Shown one piece after another: positions 1 to 5,542 of a stretch of 7,194 bases of DNA. The position numbers and the translations under genes are program-made. The number at the start of each line of letters is the position of its first letter. Position 1 is the first letter of the stretch. Below the pieces are notes generated by a model. That model saw only the letters and a list, made by a program, of their open reading frames with translations. It was not told the origin of the DNA and did no database searches. Source of the DNA: Thiopontia sp964344785 (GTDB lineage Bacteria; Pseudomonadota; Gammaproteobacteria; GCF-002020875); the NCBI GenBank assembly GCA_964344785.1, contig CAYFOR010000133.1, positions 1-7,194 on the forward strand, given 5' to 3'.

Positions 1-53
1 AGTGTTTTATGCAGTCAAATGAGTTTTTGGCCTGTAACGTTGGGACACCAGTG
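1..53. mobile_element. possible edge of an inserted element or rearrangement junction inside the sensor gene
   Basis: Homology of the sensor gene to histidine kinases stops abruptly at Asp987 (codon 56-54), where family members continue with a helix of the type (M/L)SKIE. I read the minus strand beyond this point in all three frames and none gives that continuation, so a one- or two-base frameshift does not explain the break. The non-homologous sequence, read on the minus strand, includes TGTCCCAACGTTACAGG from position 47. A TGT terminus occurs in some insertion sequence families such as IS481, but I cannot name a family. No transposase is visible because the window ends here. A natural deletion or an assembly join would look the same. 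Confidence 0.3.
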
Positions 54-3014
54 GTCCAGAATATCGTTTACCAATGCCAATTGAGTGCGGCCCGCTGACT
101 GGATCGCCTCAACCAGGCCCCGCTGATCCGGGCTGACCTCCATTTCGGACAGCAACTCACTATTGCCGATGATCGAGGTGAGTGGCGTTCTCAGCTCATG
201 ACTCATCGAGGCAAGAAAATCGTCCTTTGCCCGGGTTGCCTCACGCACCGCTCTGAGATCGGTCAGGTCGCGAATAACAATCACCGCACCGTCGATCGAT
301 TCAGGCTTGTCGTCCTCCAGCTGATCCAGCAGAGATGAGGAGAGCTGTACAGGCAGTGTCTTCTCTCCTCCTGCAAGTATGAGCCGTCTCTGACCTCTGA
401 GCAGATCTCCACTACCCATCCTGTCAAACTCTCTGCCAATGGAAGAGAGCAGAAAGATATCCCAATGATCGTACTCCAGACGCCCGTTAAGGATTGCCAA
501 TACATGCTGCTCATCACTGATCATGACGGGAATCAGTCCCACCTGTACCTCAATCTCCCTGCCTGAACGGTCCATGATGCCCAGCCGGAGACCATCCCCT
601 CCCATTTCGCGTGGAGCCGGAGAGGAGAGATACTGCGCAACCCACTGATCATGCACCCCCCGAACCCTCTGGGGCAGCAGCTCTGTCAGCTTCCCACCCA
701 CCAGATTCTCGGCCTTCCAGCCATAATCACTCAGCAACACTTTGCTGGCTGCAACCACATTCCCGCTGGCATTGACCAACAGCATCGCGATGGGTGCATC
801 GGCGCAGAACTTGAGCAGGTCCAGATCCGATTCATCAATCAATATCTGAAGCCTCTGCTGGATCAGCTGAAAGTCCTCATTGGTTGTCTCACTCTCTTGC
901 TGAAAGAGGCTTTTGAAGGGTTGTCCTCTCAGCTCCTGCTCCGACATTCCAACCAAACCCAGCAATCGGCGATTTGCCCTGACAACCCGTCCGGAATTGT
1001 CGACGACCAACAACCCTTCATTCATCGATGAGAAGAGTGACTCCATGCGACGCTGTGCGAGATCCGAACGACGCACCGCACCTTTCAACCGGCTCTCCAT
1101 GCGATAGGTATAGTAGAGATAGTAGAGGATGACCAGCGCAAACAGACCGTAACCGACCAGGAATGGTCCCCAGATCTTCCAGCGAACACTCTCGAGGATG
1201 CGAGGGTCCTGAAGACCGTAAACGAACCAGCCCGTTGCCGGAATCAGGCGTGTGAATCGGTAGCTCTCTTCCGTATAGGGCTGTAGCACAGCAGTGAACT
1301 GGCGTGGGTCTTCCTTGACGCCAATGCTTGAGATCTCCACAGCACCGGTATCGCGCCGGGCAATGACCAACGGTTGTCCCGCATTCTGTGCCTGCTGGAT
1401 CACAATCGAGAGCACCTCTGAAATATCGATTGTAATCAATACCATGCGCTGTTCACCCAGAATATTCATCGGCACCAGCACATCAAAGTGCCTGCCTTCG
1501 CCACTCCTCGCACGATGAACCGCAACCGCACTGACACTTGGGGTCGGCTCATTGTGCTGGTAGAAGCGCAGATTGTTGCGACACAGATAGCCGGGGGTAT
1601 TGTCCTCGACACCCCCTTTCAGATGAAGTCGTTCGATATCACCAAAAACATCGGTAATCGCAACGGCCAGCCATGTAACCTGATCATGATCAAGTCGCTG
1701 TTCGAGAGAAGAGATCAATCGATCAAGCGACTGTTCATCTGTCGGTCTTTGATGGTAGAGCGCAATTTCCTGTCTCACCAATGCACCCACGCTACGGTAG
1801 GCGTCACGAACGATCGAGGAGACGGAGTCCGTCAAGGTCTGAACTGCCACCTCCATGCGTGCATCAAGACCTGTTTTCACCGTCTCCAACTGCTGTTTCT
1901 GATAGTAATAGAAGGCCAGCAACACCAACAGCAGTATCGTCAAGGCTCCTCCGACTCTCAACAACCAGAGCCTCGAACTCAAGCGACTCAGCACATAGAA
2001 CAGCGGCAGTATCAGCAATACAACCAGAACAGCAACCACCTCTTCGAAGCTCTCATCTTCATCGAATACATCCAGAGATTGATAGAGCCGTTCGACAGCG
2101 CCGTAGTCGGCTGCCTTGTTCCATCCAGAGTAGCCACCGGTCAAGGCGACCGGGTCATCCGCCTTGATCGATTGAAGTACGGAGGCAACCTTCTCCTGCA
2201 GCACATCATCGACCGCGTGTGTGGCAAGAAACGGCCACTCGGGGTAGAGCGGGCTGCTCAACAAAAATGGGTACTCATCCTTCTGCTGCGGGTTCAGCAA
2301 CCGAATCTGTTCCAGATCCAGCCACCCCCGTGCAGCCATTCCCTCCAGCAGGTCGCTTCGAAAGATCCCGGCATCGACCTGCCCCTCAAGCACCGCATCA
2401 AGGATCTGACGCATTGGAAATCCGGTAAAACGGAGCTCATGCAGATCGATCTCGGGATCGATCCCATGCTCAATCAGCACCTGTTTGCCGATCCGATAAC
2501 CTCCAAATGCAACCGGATTGACTGCAGCCAGTGACCTGCCGGAAAGATCGGCGATCGACTGTATCTGATCATTGCTCGCCCTTACAAAGATGACGGAACC
2601 AAATTCCGATGTTTTCCTGCCATTGCGACGGTTGATCAGTGTCACCAACGGCTCCAGTGCGTGCTCGCTGGCCAACTCGATATAGTGCCCCGGATTGGTC
2701 AATAGAAAGTCGATGGAACCCGTCGCCAGCTCTTCTTGAATACCACGATGGCTCAACGGCTTGATACGGAAATGGTGGCCCACGATCGCGTTACTGAGAT
2801 AGCGCGCTGTCTCACTCCAGCGACGCAGTGCCGCAGGACCACCCCGAAAAGAGAGCACACCAATCGTGTGATGTTTCTGAATATCGATATGCAGCAGGTG
2901 CTCATCCTGATGAGGAAAGCTGGACGCCACCGCAACGCTGGACACAGCCAGAGAGAAAAACAGAACAATAATGGAACCGGCAAGGCCGCGAACGAACCCA
3001 ATCCAACTCCCCAC
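15..3014 (-). CDS. PhnD-like/Cache/PAS membrane sensor histidine kinase, 3'-truncated (probably disrupted)
   Basis: The frame encodes 999 residues from a GTG start at 3014, with TGGAGG at 3025-3020 five bases upstream. Residues 1-30 are a signal peptide (hydrophobic core 10-29, AVA before the likely cut after Ala30). Residues about 48-315 resemble the PhnD/SsuA-type periplasmic binding fold (IGVLSFRGG; TGSIDFLLTNPGHY; DLSGRSLAAVNP; GQVDAGIFRSD). Membrane helices lie at about 326-343 and 354-371, with Arg344, Arg348 and Arg353 in the short loop between them, which fits a cytoplasmic turn. Residues 372-613 are then periplasmic and Cache-like, followed by a helix at 614-636. PAS domains cover about 655-720 and 733-848, with a further PAS-like piece up to 920. 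HisKA begins at about 929, with phosphoacceptor His939 in SMSHELRTPL. After LVNDILD (Asp987) the last 12 residues (HWCPNVTGQKLI) match no kinase sequence, and the whole ATP-binding domain is absent. As written it cannot autophosphorylate. The ligand is unknown; a phosphorus oxyanion or phosphonate is only an inference from the PhnD-like fold and the polyphosphate neighbours. TtrS-type sensors also use this fold. Confidence 0.85.
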   Translation of the reverse strand: MGSWIGFVRGLAGSIIVLFFSLAVSSVAVASSFPHQDEHLLHIDIQKHHTIGVLSFRGGPAALRRWSETARYLSNAIVGHHFRIKPLSHRGIQEELATGSIDFLLTNPGHYIELASEHALEPLVTLINRRNGRKTSEFGSVIFVRASNDQIQSIADLSGRSLAAVNPVAFGGYRIGKQVLIEHGIDPEIDLHELRFTGFPMRQILDAVLEGQVDAGIFRSDLLEGMAARGWLDLEQIRLLNPQQKDEYPFLLSSPLYPEWPFLATHAVDDVLQEKVASVLQSIKADDPVALTGGYSGWNKAADYGAVERLYQSLDVFDEDESFEEVVAVLVVLLILPLFYVLSRLSSRLWLLRVGGALTILLLVLLAFYYYQKQQLETVKTGLDARMEVAVQTLTDSVSSIVRDAYRSVGALVRQEIALYHQRPTDEQSLDRLISSLEQRLDHDQVTWLAVAITDVFGDIERLHLKGGVEDNTPGYLCRNNLRFYQHNEPTPSVSAVAVHRARSGEGRHFDVLVPMNILGEQRMVLITIDISEVLSIVIQQAQNAGQPLVIARRDTGAVEISSIGVKEDPRQFTAVLQPYTEESYRFTRLIPATGWFVYGLQDPRILESVRWKIWGPFLVGYGLFALVILYYLYYTYRMESRLKGAVRRSDLAQRRMESLFSSMNEGLLVVDNSGRVVRANRRLLGLVGMSEQELRGQPFKSLFQQESETTNEDFQLIQQRLQILIDESDLDLLKFCADAPIAMLLVNASGNVVAASKVLLSDYGWKAENLVGGKLTELLPQRVRGVHDQWVAQYLSSPAPREMGGDGLRLGIMDRSGREIEVQVGLIPVMISDEQHVLAILNGRLEYDHWDIFLLSSIGREFDRMGSGDLLRGQRRLILAGGEKTLPVQLSSSLLDQLEDDKPESIDGAVIVIRDLTDLRAVREATRAKDDFLASMSHELRTPLTSIIGNSELLSEMEVSPDQRGLVEAIQSAGRTQLALVNDILDHWCPNVTGQKLI

Positions 3015-3019
3015 TCGAT

Positions 3020-3025
3020 CCTCCA
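3020..3025 (-). promoter_or_regulatory. ribosome binding site of the sensor gene (GTG start)
   Basis: TGGAGG on the minus strand lies five bases before a GTG codon at 3014-3012. This supports GTG as the start, because the encoded protein then begins directly with a well-formed signal peptide. Confidence 0.6.
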
Positions 3026-3030
3026 GTTAG

Positions 3031-3039
3031 ATTATCCCA
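3031..3039 (-). promoter_or_regulatory. weak candidate extended -10 promoter for the sensor gene
   Basis: The minus strand reads TGG-GATAAT, an extended -10 (TGn) with five of six bases matching TATAAT. No convincing -35 box sits 16-18 bases upstream. Transcription from here would give a leader of only about ten bases, just enough to include the ribosome binding site, so this is tentative. It would give the sensor its own transcription downstream of the ppk1 terminator-like hairpin. Confidence 0.2.
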
Positions 3040-3061
3040 ACAAAACAGCGGAGGAGCCGCT
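3039..3061 (-). terminator. short terminator-like hairpin between ppk1 and the sensor gene
   Basis: On the minus strand AGCGG-CTCCT-CCGCT forms a five-base-pair, G/C-rich stem (arms 3061-3057 and 3051-3047), followed by GTTTTGTT. The form is that of a weak rho-independent terminator for transcripts coming from ppk1. The stem is short and the T tract is interrupted, so read-through into the sensor gene is likely. Confidence 0.4.
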
Positions 3062-3232
3062 ATGCGAACAACATCGACTCCCATTCCCAGCCTCTATCAA
3101 AATAGTTACAGGTGGCTGGCGCTGTGGGGATTGTACCCGTTCTCGATGTTTGAGTGGGTATCAAATGCCCCACCCGGGGGGAGAGGTGGGTTATTATGCC
3201 TCCTTGGAGCTACCCTTCAAGCCGTTTCTTGA
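3062..3232 (+). CDS. possible 56-residue small protein, unrecognised
   Basis: An ATG at 3062 is preceded on the plus strand by GGAGGAG (3050-3056) with a five-base gap, a good ribosome binding site. The frame runs 56 codons to TGA at 3230-3232. The peptide starts MRTTSTPIPSLYQ and has an aromatic, hydrophobic core at residues 16-33 (YRWLALWGLYPFSMF), a Pro/Gly-rich stretch at 37-43 (APPGGRG) and a second hydrophobic run near 44-50. I do not recognise it. It is opposite in strand to all neighbours and its last 23 bases overlap the 3' end of ppk1. The same bases form hairpins in the minus-strand transcript, and no plus-strand promoter is evident. It may be chance. Confidence 0.2.
   Translation: MRTTSTPIPSLYQNSYRWLALWGLYPFSMFEWVSNAPPGGRGGLLCLLGATLQAVS
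3070..3150. repeat. nested inverted repeats in the ppk1/sensor gap
   Basis: Three pairs of complementary arms are nested. AACATCGA (3070-3077) pairs with TCGATGTT (3143-3150), CCCA (3080-3083) with TGGG (3125-3128), and CCAGCC (3087-3092) with GGCTGG (3114-3119). A small CTAT/ATAG pair (3094-3097 with 3102-3105) sits inside the last. The arrangement could fold as one long branched hairpin on either strand. I do not recognise a riboswitch or known RNA family in it. Confidence 0.4.
3169..3190 (-). terminator. G/C-rich hairpin after the ppk1 stop
   Basis: CCCACC and GGTGGG (3169-3174 with 3185-3190) form a six-base-pair stem around a ten-base loop, about 20 bases beyond the ppk1 stop codon. On the minus strand it is followed only by CATTTGAT, so it lacks a proper T tract. 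It could protect the mRNA 3' end or act as a weak terminator. Confidence 0.35.
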
Positions 3233-5369
3233 AACGATTCAACAGCTTGTCTCGGACCTGCGCCTCACGATGCTTTAGCGCCGCATTCATGCTCTTCTCG
3301 GCAGCCTCATGCAGCAGTAACTGGGCACTGCGGTTACTCTTCTCCGGGTTTCGCTGGATATAACTGCCATCCGGCTGCATCTCCCACGCACCACGCTTAT
3401 CACCCAGCTGGGCATCCAGGCTCATCCGCAGCTCCTGACGCAGGGGTGGCTCCTCAATCGGGGCCAGCACCTCCACACGGCTCTCGAGATTGCGCTTCAT
3501 CGCATCAGCGGAGCCGATGAAGTACTCCTCATCCCCGCCATTGAAAAAATAGTAGATACGACCATGTTCCAGAAAGCGGCCGACAATACTGATCACGCTG
3601 ACCGTCTCACTCAACCCGACAACGCCCGGTCGCAACCGACAGGTATCACGAATGATCAGATCGATCTTGACGCCTGCCAAGGCTGCACGATAGAGCGCAC
3701 GCACCATATCCTTGTCTTCCAGCGCATTCATCTTGAACTGGATCAATCCATTCTGGTGCTGACGCTGATGCTCAATCTCACGCTCGATCTTCTCGATCAG
3801 GGTGCGCTTCATCACCTTGGGTGAAGTCAGTATCTTGCGATACTCCCGCTCCTTGGGCCCGTAACCGGTCAACAGATTGAAAAGCTCGGTCAGATCCTGA
3901 CCGATGCTCTCATCACGGGTCAACAGCCCATAATCGGTATAGAGCCGGGCCGTACCGCCATGGTAGTTGCCGGTTCCTACATGGCAGTAGCGTGCCAGAC
4001 CATTGTAATCCTGGCGCACCACCAGAATGGTCTTGCAGTGGGTCTTGAGTCCGACCACACCATAGATCACATGGATACCCTGCTTCTCAAGCTCACGTGC
4101 CCAGCGGATATTGGCCGCCTCATCGAAACGGGCCTTGATCTCCACCAGTACGGCCACCTGCTTGCCGTTCTGTACTGCATGAATCAGGTGCTGAATGAGT
4201 TTTCCATCCGGTGCCGTGCGATAGAGGGTCATCTTGATGCCCAGTACCTTGGGGTCGGTACTGGCCTCACGCACAAAACGCTCGACCGAGTTGGCAAACG
4301 ACTGATAGGGGTGGTGGAGCAACAGTGGCCCGTTATTGCGAATGATATGGAAAATATTCTGACTGTTCTGCGCAAGTAGCGGGTGTTCTGTCGGGTGAAG
4401 CTCGGCATCATGCAGTGCAGGATAGTCGAGTGAGGCGATCTGAAAGAGATCATGCATCGCCAGATTCTCCAGCTCAAAGACATCATCCTCCAGATTCAGC
4501 CCCAGCTCGGCCGCCAGCATCCCGTAGTGGACCGGGTCGAACCCCTTGCTCACCTCCAGCCGTACAATCTGGGCGAAGTGACGCTCCTTGACCTCCGACT
4601 CGATCATCGACAGCAGGTCATCGGCAGTATCCTCATTCTTCTCCACACTGGCATTACGGGTGATGCGGAACATCTCATGGGAGACGACCTCCATCCCCGG
4701 AAAGAGGAGGTCGAGGTTATGGGTAATCAGATCCTCCAGCAGGATAAAGGTACAACGGTCACCACTCTTGCTGACCGGATAGTAGCGGGGAGAGAATGCC
4801 TTGGTGACCGGCACCTTGATGCGTGCCAGTACCGGTGCCTCCTCCTGTGGATAGCGTAGCGTCACCAACAGGTTCAGATTGAGGTTGGAGATGAACGGAA
4901 AGGGGTGGGAAGGGTCCATTGCCAGTGGTGTCAGCAACGGCAGTACCTTCTCCTGAAAGGCAGCACGCATCTCTGCCTGTTCGGATGCAGTCAGATCATC
5001 ATAGCAGGCGACACGGATATCCTCAGCGGCCAACTCATGCTTGAGTCCAGCCCAGATTTCGCTCGATAGCTGCTGCAGCTCACGCACAAACGTATTGGAT
5101 TCACAGATCTGTTCGGCAGGTGTACGCCCATCAATGGTGCGTTCCTTGTAGCCTGCCGCTACCTGCTGCTTGAGCCCACCAATACGCTTCATGAAGAACT
5201 CATCAAGATTGTTGCTGACGATCGCCAGAAACTTGACCCGCTCCAGCAGCGGGTTACGGCTATCTTCCGCCTCGTGCAGTACCCGACGATTGAAGTTGAG
5301 CCAGGTCAGCTCTCTGTTGAGATAGAGTTCACTGGACTTGAGATCAATCTCATCTGCTGCCTGTTCCAT
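3210..5369 (-). CDS. ppk1: polyphosphate kinase 1
   Basis: This enzyme reversibly transfers the terminal phosphate of ATP to a growing polyphosphate chain through a phosphohistidine intermediate. The product is 719 residues from ATG 5369, a normal length (E. coli 688). Order: N-terminal domain with YLNRELTWLNFNRRVL (16-31) and SNNLDEFF (52-59, nucleotide contact region), middle domain with SHPFPFISNLNLNLLV (154-169), then the two catalytic C domains. Numbered from this ATG, the autophosphorylated histidine is His444 in GLKTHCK, with the second histidine His463 in RYCHVGTGN and a third at His602 in LEHGR. Metal-binding arginines are Arg384 (TLYR) and Arg414 (ARFDE). These keep the spacing of E. 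coli His435, His454, His592, Arg375 and Arg405. A charged tail of about 60 residues extends beyond the conserved core. A TTG codon three bases upstream is also in frame, but AAGGAG is better spaced for the ATG. It lies downstream of the PPK2 gene in the same orientation. Confidence 0.96.
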   Translation of the reverse strand: MEQAADEIDLKSSELYLNRELTWLNFNRRVLHEAEDSRNPLLERVKFLAIVSNNLDEFFMKRIGGLKQQVAAGYKERTIDGRTPAEQICESNTFVRELQQLSSEIWAGLKHELAAEDIRVACYDDLTASEQAEMRAAFQEKVLPLLTPLAMDPSHPFPFISNLNLNLLVTLRYPQEEAPVLARIKVPVTKAFSPRYYPVSKSGDRCTFILLEDLITHNLDLLFPGMEVVSHEMFRITRNASVEKNEDTADDLLSMIESEVKERHFAQIVRLEVSKGFDPVHYGMLAAELGLNLEDDVFELENLAMHDLFQIASLDYPALHDAELHPTEHPLLAQNSQNIFHIIRNNGPLLLHHPYQSFANSVERFVREASTDPKVLGIKMTLYRTAPDGKLIQHLIHAVQNGKQVAVLVEIKARFDEAANIRWARELEKQGIHVIYGVVGLKTHCKTILVVRQDYNGLARYCHVGTGNYHGGTARLYTDYGLLTRDESIGQDLTELFNLLTGYGPKEREYRKILTSPKVMKRTLIEKIEREIEHQRQHQNGLIQFKMNALEDKDMVRALYRAALAGVKIDLIIRDTCRLRPGVVGLSETVSVISIVGRFLEHGRIYYFFNGGDEEYFIGSADAMKRNLESRVEVLAPIEEPPLRQELRMSLDAQLGDKRGAWEMQPDGSYIQRNPEKSNRSAQLLLHEAAEKSMNAALKHREAQVRDKLLNRFKKRLEG

Positions 5370-5376
5370 CAATATG

Positions 5377-5382
5377 CTCCTT
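5377..5382 (-). promoter_or_regulatory. ribosome binding site that decides the ppk1 start
   Basis: AAGGAG on the minus strand is seven bases before ATG 5369 and only four before the in-frame TTG 5372. The spacing favours ATG. The 20 bases before it (5383-5402) are A/T-rich and unstructured, which favours initiation. Confidence 0.7.
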
Positions 5383-5461
5383 ATTCATTATTATCATATC
5401 CACTCAATCAGGCTCCCGACTCAGTACCAACAACCTGCAGGGCGGCTTTCGCACCCCTTCA

Positions 5462-5492
5462 ATCGAACCGGCCAGAGACCGGTGGTATCGAT
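5462..5492 (-). repeat. two-part hairpin in the PPK2/ppk1 gap
   Basis: On the minus strand ACCGGTC-TCT-GGCCGGT forms a seven-pair stem with one U-G wobble. It is capped outside a four-base bulge by ATCGA/TCGAT (5488-5492 with 5462-5466). No T tract follows, so it is not an ordinary terminator. It may be an mRNA stability or processing element in the leader of ppk1. Confidence 0.45.
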
Positions 5493-5511
5493 CTGCCGTT
5501 GTTTGAATCTT

Positions 5512-5529
5512 GGATGGTAATCACCATCC
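5512..5529 (-). repeat. perfect 7-bp hairpin just after the PPK2 stop
   Basis: GGATGGT-gatt-ACCATCC on the minus strand begins about 13 bases after the PPK2 stop codon. The stem is perfect with a four-base loop, and no T tract follows it. It could protect the 3' end of the PPK2 message or be a processing site between the two genes. Confidence 0.5.
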
Positions 5530-5542
5530 TGTCCCACACCGC

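Noticed and set aside
15..56. A one-base or two-base frameshift as the cause of the sensor truncation
   Set aside because: The other two minus-strand frames past Asp987 do not encode the expected end of HisKA or any kinase motif.
1488..2534. A 348-codon open frame on the plus strand, antisense to the sensor gene
   Set aside because: The translation is rich in Gln, His and Arg with no recognisable domain, and it lies wholly opposite a clear multi-domain protein. It is a compositional shadow.
2736..3278. A 180-codon plus-strand frame crossing the ppk1/sensor gap
   Set aside because: Most of it is antisense to the sensor's signal peptide and binding domain. The sequence is low in hydrophobic order, and no ribosome binding site supports its start.
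5383..5402. An A/T-rich stretch with -10-like GATAAT before ppk1
   Set aside because: No -35 box lies at a suitable distance, and a start here would leave almost no leader. I treat it as an unstructured initiation region.
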